A stretch of 64,000 bases of DNA, from contig KV918877.1 of NCBI GenBank assembly GCA_002049455.2, forward strand, positions 124,001 to 188,000, given 5' to 3'. The notes below the pieces were generated by a model. It saw only the letters and a list, made by a program, of their open reading frames with translations. It did not search any database and was not told where the DNA came from. The number at the start of each line of letters is the position of its first letter. The first letter of the stretch is position 1. This document shows positions 8,857 to 19,492 of the stretch, piece by piece. The stretch is from Porphyra umbilicalis. Taxonomy: Eukaryota > Rhodophyta > Bangiophyceae > Bangiales > Bangiaceae. The position numbers were made by a program, and so were the translations under genes.

Positions 8857-10487
8857 GAGTCGTCCACGGCGTCGGCCGGATGCTCGACTTCGTCTTCCTC
8901 GACGTTACCGTCGACAAGGGCATGAACGCCGATAGGCGGTTGCCGACGCTCGCGAGGGCGATAAGGCTCGGCACATTGTGCGGCGAAGTGCCCCGGCTTG
9001 TTACAGTTGTAACAGATGTCAGCCCGATTGGCTTGAGGGACGGCAGCCCGAGGGGGCGGCGGGGTGCGAACCGGTGTGAACGGTCGTTCCGTCGTCGTCC
9101 GCTGGTCTTGTGTCGCGTAAGCGACTTTGATCGCCGTTGGGCGGGTAATCTTGAGTTGCAAACGCAACTTGTTCGTACCGTCCCAATACATCTGGGCGGT
9201 GGCGACCGTCTCAGACAGGGTTCGGTCGGGGAACTGGTCGTTCAGTACCCGTACGTGCGCTTGCACAAGGTCCGAAAGACCAGTGATGAAGACGTCCTTA
9301 ACGTCTTGGATGTCGAACAAACCGTTCAGGAGGTCGCATTGCGTTCCACGCGATGGCCAAAGGCCGTGGGCGCCTCGTTGTCTTGTTGCTTCATCGTAAT
9401 GATGTCTTGATAGGCGTTAGCTATGGTTGCGTGTGTCGCATACTTCGAAAGAAGCCAGTTGACGGCATCTCCGTAGGTACGGATGGCGTAACGCTTACGT
9501 CCGAGGGTGCTGTTAAGCGCGCCGGAGAAGGCCATCTTGGCGTTGCCGGCTAGTCGAAAGACCATAAGCGGAAGGGCTTGACCGTGCGTCAGCCCAGCCG
9601 CGTCGCACGCGCGGCGAAAGGTCGTCAAGAACGTGAAGATGCCCAAGGGCAGGGCTCCCGTGAATGGCTGTTGCCCATGGAACGCTCCGTCCAAACGTTT
9701 GTTGAGACGGTGCGACCGCTGTGCCTCTTTAGGCGTATACGTCAATTGACGGCGGATCAGGAAGTACGTCCTGTAGTCCAGGAGGGCCTTGAAGCGGCTA
9801 TTAGCCGGGCGGATCACCTTGATCCTATCGGCTTTTTCAAGTCGCTCCTTCCGTTTGGTGGGGGGCGCGGGCGCTTGCGCGCGGCCGCGTCCGACTCGCT
9901 CGAGCTTTCGCTCGGCGAGGACCCACTTGGGGGCGACGGCGGGTGTGGGGGCCCGTGGCCATCGTCCGAAGAGGACGTGTCCGTCGCGTTGGGTTGTCGT
10001 CGTCTGACGACGTCGGGCTTGACCCAGACGCGGAATCGTCGGAAGATGAGGAAAGCGCGGCGTTAGCCGGAGCGTCCTTGCGGACGGACTTGTCCTTGAT
10101 CACCTTGTTCGTCTTCTTGACGTCCTTGGTCTTGTCGCCCGACTGGCGGCGAGACTTAGCCACACGGCGTTCCTCCTCATGGGAGTCGACCTTGCGCAGG
10201 GCCTCGACGTCGTCGACCAACTTGTCATTGGCTCGCGCCAGAGACTCGTTAGTCTGTTCTTGGGCCGTTAGGCGTCGCTGAAGTGCTTCAACGGCCGCCT
10301 TCAGGCTCTCCACCACCTGCATCTGCCCAGAGGCGGCTTGATCCGCAGGGATGGGAGGAGTTGGAGCACCGTCCGTGGGGGCGTCGGAGGCGGCAGGAGT
10401 GCCTTGTCCCCCGCCCGGCGGCCGGTAGCCAGATGGCAACTTGCCGTCTCTGGCTCGCCGAGTGCCGCCGGTACCACCAGTAGACAT
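8844..10487 (-). pseudogene. gag: gag of the chromovirus, split by two frame changes
   Basis: Gag starts at the ATG at 10487. The N-terminal segment (10487 to about 10000) has a Gly/Pro-rich head, a predicted coiled coil and an acidic Ser-rich region. The middle segment (about 10000 to 9326), in the +1 frame, looks like the retrotransposon gag core. The last segment (about 9325 to 8844), back in the first frame, carries the CCHC zinc knuckle CYNCNKPGHFAAQC and ends at a TAG next to the frameshift signal. The two shifts cancel. The first lies in a GC-rich tract around 9990-10020, the second at 9320-9330. They may be mutations, assembly errors or, less likely, recoding. The LTRs are nearly identical, which argues against long decay. 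Confidence 0.85.
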
Positions 10488-10696
10488 ACTGGGACCTGAA
10501 CAAGTGTTCCGACTTGGCTTACGCCCTGCGCGCCAACGTCGGAGATCTCAACCGTGATGCCCCCGGCACCACGCCCACAAGTCAAATGGCTTTCGCCCCG
10601 CGCGCCAAGCGACCGTATCGACACCGTCACAATGCCACGAGGCAGCGAGAAAGTTCTCGGGGACACCGTGCCGCGAGGCACGATGAAGGCGAGGGT

Positions 10697-10715
10697 ATCC
10701 CCTGCTGCTCCACCA
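10697..10715 (-). promoter_or_regulatory. Primer-binding site
   Basis: On the minus strand, two bases after the 5' LTR, TGGTGGAGCAGCAGGGG begins. It is complementary to a tRNA 3' end reading CCCCTGCTGCTCCACCA. Position, the TGG start and the length all fit an LTR-retrotransposon primer site. It is not the initiator-Met type (TGGTAGCAGAGG). I cannot name the tRNA. Confidence 0.8.
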
Positions 10716-10717
10716 AA

Positions 10718-11110
10718 TGTGGTATTAATAACGTTAGTTCAATTACCAGTGTACTGAGACCGACCGTAGCCAAGCAATAAAGCGAGTTCTATCGCCGTCG
10801 CGGCGAGGAAGAAGACCTTTTGTTGAAGGGCATCCGATGGGGAGCCGGGTGGTGCCCACGACGGCGACCCCGGACCCATGGTGGTTTAATACAAACAACG
10901 GCACTGGTCGATCGACCATCCGATCAAGCGATCGTAATGAGTGCCGGCAGACAGATAAGACAGGCAAGCAAACAAGCAATAAAAAATAAACAATGCGGAA
11001 GTAACCCCCCAAAGGGCGTGCCACAAGCCGAGTCACACACATCCGTGGATTCGGCCAGTCAAGGGGGCTACCCGTGGCTAATTGCCAATTGGTAGCAGAG
11101 ATATGCTACA
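10718..11110 (-). repeat. 5' LTR of the chromovirus
   Basis: This is the upstream LTR in element orientation, 393 bp, with TG...CA ends and 391 of 393 bases identical to 820-1212. It should contain the promoter for the minus-strand genomic RNA, but I could not pick out a convincing TATA box. The next five bases (11111-11115, TGGAT) are the right target duplication. Confidence 0.96.
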
Positions 11111-14100
11111 TGGATCATGGCGTCCGCCAGCAGAGCGCGGACATCAGCTGGCACTGCTGGTTTTGCCCGCACGTCTTAATGAACCAGGCGGCTCGTCATC
11201 GCCACATGAGCGTCAAGCACCCCAACAGGAACCGGCTCATTCCACCGTTGCGGTTCATGGAGATGCACCTCCGACCTGCCGCTGTCCAGAGCCGCCGCGC
11301 CGCAGCTACTGTGTACCTCACCGGTGCGCATGCTGCTGCTGGTGCGGACTGCCGTGTTGCTCCGGCAGCGGGCCCAGACCGGCGTGTCACGCGCCAACCC
11401 CCTAACGATGCCGACGGGGTTCACGCTGTGCTCGGCGGCTTTGACTCCTTTCACGTTCCTGTTGAAGGGTTCGTGCGCGGGACGCTGCCGGTGCGCAGGC
11501 CACGCACGGTGTTTCAGACGTCCACCGCCGCACGCAAAAGGGCCTATCATGAGGCCATGCCCGAGGCAAGCAGGACGAGGCGCCTCGTGGCTCCTTCCGT
11601 CTGACAAACGCCTTCCCGGTTCAACACCCCCCTCCTCCGAGAGGTGCTCAACTTCGCCCTCAGTGCATGGGGGGCGGGGATCTCAACGGCCGACCAACGG
11701 TGGTACGTCCCCCTGTTGCTCCTGGCTGAAGCGGGCGGTGCTGCGCCACCCCCTCCCGCCACGCGTCATAGTGCCGAGGGCGGACGCAAGCGCTCCCGGC
11801 CTCGTACAAGCGCCGGAGATAACAGTGGGGTATCACCCGGCGCCAGGCATAATCCTGTCGTGGTACCCGAAGACGACAACAACTCATAAAATGAGCGTGG
11901 GAACCTGGCGCATGCTTTTCCCACGAACAGTGCCTTTGTGGCTGCTGTTCGTGAGGAGCAGCGTCGTGTACTTTCGAATCTGCGTTGGGACGAGACGCCG
12001 TTGGACGTGGGGGGCGTGACGTACTTGTTCTACTCAAGGGATCTTCTCCTTGCCGTGCTGGAACTGCCGCACAATGCCGGGCACGTGCAGCTGTGGGGCG
12101 AGCAGCTGGAGACGTCCCCGGACGGCACGCGTTTGCGGTCCGATATCATGGACAGCGACCTTTTGCTGTCGGAGGAGGCCGTCGTGCGTCGTCGCCATGG
12201 GGCTCTCTCCTTCGTTTTGGCCGTGCAGCTGTTCGTTGATGAGGCCGTCGTCTCCTTGTCGGGGGCGCATTACATGTACCCTATTCGGGCGCGTGTGGTC
12301 AACGTCCGCGATCGGTCGGTGCAGTGGGTTACTGTCGCTTACATCCCACATGTCGGAAAGCCTGTGACCCGGACGGCGGCCGCTCGCCTTCGAGACAGTG
12401 ACACCCGCAACGGCGTTCTTCAACGATGCCTGGCTATCCTTCTTCGGCGCTTTGTAGGTGCCAGCCGGGTCGGCGTCCAGGTTGTGTTCCCTGGCGAGCG
12501 CGCGATGACCGCAGTGCCGCGGCTCATTTGCCTGGTAGCCGATCAACTTGGTGAACGCTCGGTCTTTTGTCTGATGGGTAACGCGTGTGATTTTTTTTGT
12601 TCCCATTGCGTGGTGCGCCGCGATGTGGCGGGTGGACCTGGCGGCGTCGGTGCGGCCGCTCGTGACGTCACTGCCGTGCTCGACGTCCAGCTTGAAGGAG
12701 CAATCACCCGTGACGGCGATCCCCGGCCGTCCCTACGTGGCCATCTGCGCACCGAGCACAGCGCGCTGGCATTTGTGCCGGCTGTCGGCGCTATTTGGGG
12801 GTTGGCCACCGATAACAAGAGACTGTACGACATCATCTCCTTTGATCAACTGCATGTGTGGAAGCTAGGCATCGTGCGCATGCTGGCGCAGCGCTTCCCG
12901 TCGTTCTTGCGGGTCGCCTGTGCCGGTCAGGACGCACGCCTTGGTCCCGTGCCGGCGACGTTGGAGGCCCTCAATCTACGAGCATGGGAGATGCGGCACC
13001 TTTGCGTTCCTTCCCCGACACCACCCGGGTACGTTCTCGCGATTTTTCTTTGTATGTGTTTTCTCGGCCACATGTTGCACTGGATGGCGCCCACCCGCTG
13101 ACGCTGGCGTTGCTGCTTGTCGGGGATAGGGCGGCCGCCTCGGCGGTGCTGCCCCCGCCACCTGATATTTGGGTCGCTCCGGCTTGCGCCTCGGGTGCTG
13201 GCTCCTTGTCGAGCTCGGACGACACCGTCCTTTCGACGGCCGACGACGCCGCCGGCGCGTCGCCCCATACCCTCCCCCCCCCCCCCCCCGCCCCAGGCCG
13301 ACGCGAAAGGGCCTCGCCGATGCCGTCGCGGCGTACGCCGACACCCACGCCAAGTCCATCTCGGTCGTTTCCAACACCGCCCGTGCGCTCCTCGACGTGA
13401 CTGTCGTGGCATCGTCAACGGTGGGCTGGCAGGTGGCCGCATTGGAGGGCACCAGTGTGCGTGCCGCCTGCGTGGCCATCGCCAAAGCGCTGGTGGTGGA
13501 AGGTCCGCCGCCGCGTGGGGGGGGCGCAGGGCGACGGCCAGCACCGCGGCGCCGCCCACCGAGATGGGCGGGTCGACGGCGGCGACGGAGAGCGAGTGGG
13601 GGGTTCCCGCAGATGCGGCGACGGGCGCCCAGCAGGTCGATGCGAGCACGTCGACGGCTGCTTGGCGGTTGGTGGGCGGACAAGCCTCGTCGTCAAGTGC
13701 CGCGTCGGCCCAGGCACAACTGTGACACTGGGGGCGCCGGCCGCCCGCTGCCACGCCGCCGCATGGCGACCGGGCGCGGCCAGCCGTCGGCCTCGTGCGG
13801 CCGCGTCGCGCGGCGGCGGTGGTGGCGGCCGTTGGCGGCGTGGCGGCGGCGGCGCCCACCCGCCGCGCGGCAATGGTGGCACCGGCGGTGCGGTGGACGG
13901 CGACGGACGCGCGGCGGCCGCCGCCGCGCGCGTGGCTCTGCCCGCCCGCAAGGGGGGGCGGCCGGCGGTGCACGCCCCCGACGGCAGGCGTCGAGGTGGC
14001 CCGCCGCCGCCCCGACCATACTGGGCGCCGCGGGGGGAGTTGGCGGGGCCGGCACCCCGCGCGCACCCACCGCCTGGAGCAATTCTTGGACGTCTGTGCT

Positions 14101-15758
14101 GTGACGGTCGCCTATTGGCAAGTGAGGACCCCCGCGTGCTTCGACGCGGGATGAGACAGGACCACCCGTGGGGCTGGCACCGCCCGCCATTTGATAATGA
14201 GGTGCGGGTCGGCGGCCGGTATGTACTGGCCGTTGTGGAACGGCGACATTCTGACTTTCCTTGGACCACCCCCTCTCACGCTCCATCCTGTATTCTGCTT
14301 CTTTGTACTTCGTTTGTCGTGAACAGGTTTTTCGTGCCCCCCACAGAGAAGCAGCCGCAAATGACCGGGCGCCTTTGGCGACACGGTCTTACAATGATGC
14401 CGCACATGATTGCAGGCGTCGGCGGGCCGGCGGAGCAGCGCCCGGTGCGGCACCTGGATGCCGCGCCCGCCCGCGCCGCGGTGGTCCGACGACGGGCGGC
14501 CTCTAATGATGATGAAATCGACGACGGCCACGGTCCGGAGGGCGCGGTGTTGGTGCCGGCGGAGGAGGTGCTGCCGGATCCGGTCGTTCCGGACGTGACA
14601 ACCTCCGCCAAGTACCGTGCGCTGTACGGACACCTTCCGCTGCACCGCGCCGTCCTCGACGTGTACTGTCGCCTGGCGGCGCTGGGCGGACGGCTGATGG
14701 GCGACAATATGGACAACATGACGCATATGTCGGAGCAGCAAATGCGGTCCCTGGCCGACGAGGCGCAGGACCTCATCATCCAGCGCGTGAACATTCTCTT
14801 CGGTCCGGTACTCACTACCAAGGCGCACCGACTTGCGAACCACCTGCTGGTCGCGCTGCTGAACAACGGCAACTTATGGGAAGGTGACACCAGTGAGAAT
14901 CAGGGTCTCCATGGCCCATGCAAGAAGATGTACGGGCGTCGCACGAACAGGCGCGGGCCTGGGTTTGTGCTGCAGATGATGCGAGCATCCGAGACGCAGA
15001 GCGAGGTGTTGCGCGAGCTCTAGCACCTGGCCGATGAGAAGAGCGAGGAGTGTGACGGCGTGCAGGACCTGCTGGGGGACCTGCTCGGGGAGAACATTGA
15101 CGCCGACGCGGTGGAAGTGCCGACAGAGCCTGTCGTGTCACTGCCGCGGTCTCACCGCGGACGGCGCTTGGCTGTCATGGGTGCGCAGCAGTCGATGCGG
15201 GGGATGGCAGGATTGGAGGAGTTGCTCGGCGTGGACCCCAGCAGCTCTCTTGTCGTGTCGCCGTCCTTCGCATTCTTTTGTACCTTTGAGTGGGGGGCTC
15301 CGTCGGTCGTGCAAACGGCATGTGCGACCGAGTCCTTCTTGGGATAGTTCCGGTATGATCATATCTGGTACATTGACCAAAGTGGTCAGCGGCGATTGGG
15401 ACTGGTGCGTCTGGTGGTCCGTATGCTTGACGGTGCCGTGGATTATTTTGTCGTTGTTTGGTGTATGGATGAGGTGTCGTCGATACCTGAATGTGCTCTG
15501 ACGCGGTCGGGCTGTCGGAGAATGGCGTGGCGCTTTGATACGCCCGACGCAGAGTGGACGGACCTGGATCGCGTTCCTCTGGCGCGTGTGCTGCGGCTCG
15601 AGCACACTGTCGTTGACTTCCAAGACCTGGGCGACAGGCGTGGCCTAGGCGCCGTCCCGTCCAGCACCCCGGACACTGCTGTCGAGCGTCGTGCCGTGCG
15701 CTTCTTCACCAACAACTTCGACCCGTTCACCTCCCGCATGCTCAACCCCAGGAGCTAG
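11110..15758 (+). pseudogene. Decayed KDZ/Plavaka-like DDE transposase
   Basis: A protein-like frame starts at ATG 11110 with a C2H2-type finger (C-x2-C...H-x4-H) near 11150-11220. It continues in one frame to about 13015 through a TGA at 11602 and a TAA at 11887. The block 12100-12620 resembles Plavaka/KDZ transposases: an Asp in a VDE motif, a conserved R..N..D..V..VAYIP stretch, an ADQLGER segment for the second Asp, and a C-x2-C pair. The reading frame then changes near 13020 (possibly a small intron with a GTACGT donor), at the C-run near 13270-13290 and at the G-run near 13520. It ends with a HRL-AN-HLL...NLWEGDT...N block and a tail open to 15758, interrupted by TAG at 15021 and 15345. 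Family assignment is by motif pattern only. The retrotransposon sits at its first ATG. Confidence 0.6.
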
Positions 15759-16041
15759 TTTGTAACCTCGCCCATGCACTTGCTCAGTGGTTAGCGTTGT
15801 ATGGGTCGGGATGAGCTGATACAGTGGTTTACGTGAGGTAAAGGGGTTTGCGACCGGGTGCGGCGGGTTGGGTGACCGACTGCGGCGGGTTGGGTGACCG
15901 GGTGCAGCGGGTCGGGGACCGCGCCGCCACAGTTTCGGCGCCGTCGTCGGTACGACATGAAGGCCGGCCCGACACCACATGCGAGACCGTCTCGTCGCCA
16001 CCCACCCCCTTGTCGGTCGCCATCGCGGTGACGCGAGATAC

Positions 16042-16305
16042 GATGCCGGTGCGGTGGTGGGAGGGGCCGCCTGTCGTGGGGCGACGCGGGTTGGCGGCGC
16101 GGCAAATCCTCAGGCGCGGCCGCCACCACCGCCAACCCGCCATTGGCGTCATCGCGCGACTCGACGGGGGTAGGATGCCGGTGCGGTGGTGGGAGGGGCC
16201 GCCTGTCGTGGGGCGGCGCGGGTTGGCGGCGCGGCAAAGCCACAGCCGCCGCCGCAACGACCGCCAACCGGCCATTGGCGTCATCCCGCGAGTCTACGGG
16301 GGAGG
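16042..16305. repeat. 132-bp tandem duplication
   Basis: The segment starting GATGCCGGTGCGGTGG at 16042 is repeated at 16174. The two copies are nearly identical at both ends and diverge in the middle (CCTCAGGCGCGG versus CCACAGCCGCC). It lies beyond the transposase relic and no coding function is apparent. Confidence 0.8.
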
Positions 16306-16855
16306 GTGCATGTTCGGGCAAAGGGGGGGGGGTGGTGCAGCGCCGAGAGGAAAGGGTGTCGGCTGGCATGGTGGGTATTGGACTGGCACGGCGGGTAGTG
16401 GATGCTTGGCGTGGAGCCACCTGGTGGTGTTGTGGCGAAGGGTGTCAAGTCAGCACACCAAAACTCGGGTCTTCTTGCCGACGCTGCTCTCCGGCAGGGA
16501 TAGAAAAGCTCATACGGCTGAGGCCTCTGTCACAAAATGTCGGCGACTTGCTTGTTTTTTTTGCCGCACGACTGCTCACATCCTTGTGGAGTAAATGGCG
16601 TCGCAATGGTCTGGTCGATTCCTCTTCTCTCCATCGGGCTCCTCCGTTTCGGCCTCGAAGTCTCCGCAATACTTCGAATAGGAGCCCCTAATCGGCTTGG
16701 GACTACGTAGTACGCTTAACAGACAACAGACGACCGTGTCTCACGCGATGTCCTCCCGATGTCCTTGCACGTGCACTGTCCCCCCCCACGAGAGTGGGGA
16801 ACAGCGGCGCCGAACAGAATCGCATTCCATGCGGGCTCTGTTACACGAACAGACG

Positions 16856-16881
16856 GGCAAACAAAACGTCTTTTGTTTGCC
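16856..16881. repeat. Perfect 11-bp inverted repeat, loop CGTC
   Basis: GGCAAACAAAA at 16856-16866 pairs with TTTTGTTTGCC at 16871-16881 across a four-base loop. It lies in a non-coding stretch. It could be a miniature element or a structural remnant. Confidence 0.7.
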
Positions 16882-18540
16882 TGTTGCCCAACAGGCCAAT
16901 CTGTTCGGCATTCTATTGGGCTGCCTCGTTCACCGACGATGCGCTCCGCTGCCGAGGTTTGGTCGCCCCCCCCCCCCCTAAATTCAGATTCATCGAGTTT
17001 GCTGGCGTTCCCAGTCCCCGTCCGCCCTGCCCCATCGTCAGAACAATGGTCATCCTGGACGGGAGAAAATCCTGTTCAGGCCCCTGTCACGGCACGGCGC
17101 CTGAACAAGGGAACTCCTGTTACAAACGTTGTTCAGAAACACGGACCTGATCTCGAGGTCGGACATAGGAGATCGCGAGACACACGCTTAATACTCTTGT
17201 AAACAATGGTTGATCATTATTGAGCTAATCTCTGGATATTGACAAGTAACTGGCGGCCCATGTACACTGCTCGTTGATGCTGCTCTATTTTATTGTTGGA
17301 GGGATAACGGCTGGGACTCCGGCCATGAGGACAACCCAACGGCGCACCCATCACAGCTGACCATGTACCAACGGCGGCAGTAACACAAGTGGGGGGGCCA
17401 GTCGGTAGGTAGTACCGCGAACAAGGCACAATGACCGCGACAGATGCCGTACCATCCAAACCCACATCAAACGAGAGCTCGAGATATCGAGAGAGGACAA
17501 GACCAAGAAACAAGAGCAACGATACGACGGGACAAAACAGGGGACGTACGAGATAGAGGGCAGGAAGCGGGGGACGGACGTAGGGAGGAGGGGGGAGAGA
17601 GAAATCCAATCAGGAAGTGGGAGAGAGATATACATGATACGCGGGGAAAAAACATGCATGGACGGTAGCACATGTTGGCACGAGTCAGATGCGAGCTACC
17701 ACGGATGGCAGTGAACGAGGCCTCCCTGTACGGTAGTGCAACATCCGGTGCAATGACCTCGATGGAAGGCACGCAATGACAGACAGACGAACGATAGACA
17801 GGAGAGGAACCAACCACAAACAGCAAACAACATACCTGTTGGAAGACTGGCTCAAAGACCCAGCATGGTAGGGGGATGCCCAGTTGGGGAGGGGGACGTT
17901 GGTGCACGACAACAAGAGCCGGGGGTGATCGGCACGGGCGCACCGATCTCGGATGACGACTGCAGTGGTCTTGCTCGCCTGCGGCGCGATGGTGGAGGGT
18001 CGGGTCATCACAGGCTTTAGCCCGTCACTCTGAGTCGTCTCCAATCGACAAGACAAGTCCGTTTTGTCCATGGAGACATCCGACCTACCACGAGTGCTAC
18101 GTGTGGTATAGCTCAGTTTGATTGGCCGGCCATTCCCATACATGCTTGACATCATTCGTCGTCTCACGAAGTTTACAAATATTTGGTCATCGATCGACTT
18201 TACAAAGCACCTCAGGGTAAGTTCTGGAGCGGCGGCCGCGGTCTCGCGCGTGCACCTCAGGTCTGAGAACACGCCTTGGCGTCCACTTTTTGTGCACCGC
18301 GCGTGTGTGGCCAAGAGGCATCCAGGCCCGTGCAGGACCCCGACCTGGACAGTTTACGTCTTCGCAATCTATTGCAGGAATATCATTGGCTTGGATAAGC
18401 GGGACAGTCTTGCATGACCTCGGGATCATTAACGAGATGGTTCAGGGCCTGGCTCAGTTTTCCTGAACGGGAACTCCTCCCGTTCAGGCCTTTGTTTCAG
18501 CACAGACGCCTGGACGGGAAACCTCCTGTTCAAGGGCTTC

Positions 18541-18582
18541 TTGAACGGGACTCCCGTTCAGAGCAAGGACACCAATGTCGGG
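18541..18582. repeat. Inverted-repeat arm, possible left end of the Harbinger-like element
   Basis: TTGAACGGGA followed after 13 bases by CAAGGACACCAATGTCGGG recurs in inverted orientation at 31561-31598. The pair brackets the PIF/Harbinger transposase and the Myb/SANT-like gene. Related GAACGGGA motifs also occur at 17.0 and 34.5 kb, so this could instead be a dispersed repeat. I see no matching 3-bp target duplication. Confidence 0.5.
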
Positions 18583-19492
18583 CTATCACAACGTGTCTGT
18601 ATTATTGATGAAGCGTGTCTAAATTCGCTTAATAGGCCACGGGAAGGTGCGTGTCAATGTGACCGTGCCCTAAGGAACGTGAACCCACTTCCGTGAATTT
18701 AGGTAAGTCCATCTGGATTCGATAGTCCTGGTGTCAGAATAGAGCGCGCATGTCCTATTCGGAGCCGAAATACGGCACGCGCAACCTATTCAGGGCCCTT
18801 GGAGTATTCTACAGGCCCTCTCATTGGCTGGAAGCGAACCCGTTTTAATATAATACGTGTCCGATGACGACCCACCTCGCAAAACAACGACCGCGACACG
18901 ATCGCTGCCCAATACACTTCACAGGCAACGACAAGTGACCGAAGGATAGAAGCTTCCCGCCTCTACGGAGACAGACGCGATCGGTGCGGGAGGCCGTGAC
19001 GTACCACGGCGACAACGACTCGTGGCGTACTGCCATGAGCACTGCGCCCGCGCTCCAGAACGTATGAGGTTAACAGCCAGCAGTCACGTTGCTCCTCGGG
19101 CCCCGGCAGTGTCGCCCCGGCCCTGCAGAAATGAGCACTGCGAGGTGTGGAGGACTCGCAGGGCAGAAACCAAGATACAGCGTCACTGTCAGCGTCTGTT
19201 TCGTTCAGCTGTCCTTCGAGCTGTAGAATCCCCATCAGTCTATTTTTGTGACGCTGGCGCTGCAAGCTTGACGCAGGATGCGTAGAGCGTTAAAAGAGAA
19301 GCACTCCCCCAACAGCCAATCATGTGCGAGCATCCGGCAGGCCCGGATACGTAGATGACGGTTCATAACTTCCGTTCAAGTTTGACAGCCTCTCATACGA
19401 ACTTTGCAGAAAGCAACTGTGGGTCAAATGTGGCAGCCTCTCATACGTATCTCTGCGCCACATGTATGGATGAATGTGATTGGTAACGCGAA

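Larger units (their letters stand above)
820..11110 (-). mobile_element. Ty3/gypsy chromovirus LTR retrotransposon
   Basis: This is a 10.3-kb LTR retrotransposon read on the minus strand. It is bounded by two 393-bp LTRs with TG...CA ends and by the 5-bp duplication TGGAT at 815-819 and 11111-11115. The order on the minus strand is 5' LTR, primer-binding site, gag, pol (protease, reverse transcriptase, RNase H, integrase, chromodomain), an opposite-strand ORF, then the 3' LTR. RNase H before integrase defines Ty3/gypsy, and a chromodomain after integrase defines the chromovirus branch. The LTRs differ only at two transitions, so the insertion is young. Pol is open throughout, whereas gag shows two frame changes. 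Confidence 0.97.
15759..19492. other. Gene-poor stretch with small repeats
   Basis: No convincing gene is visible over 3.7 kb. The stretch includes GGTTGGGTGACCG-type tandem units at 15845-15920, a 132-bp tandem duplication at 16042-16305, a hairpin at 16856-16881, and clusters of GAACGGGA/TCCCGTTC motifs at 17045-17165 and 18460-18582. Composition falls from very GC-rich to near-average around 16.5 kb, which suggests the boundary of an element. Confidence 0.6.

Noticed and set aside
11602..15347. Reassigned stop codons in the transposase frame
   Set aside because: Other genes in the window end with TAA, TAG or TGA at sensible positions, and all three occur inside the relic. Decay explains this better than a variant code.
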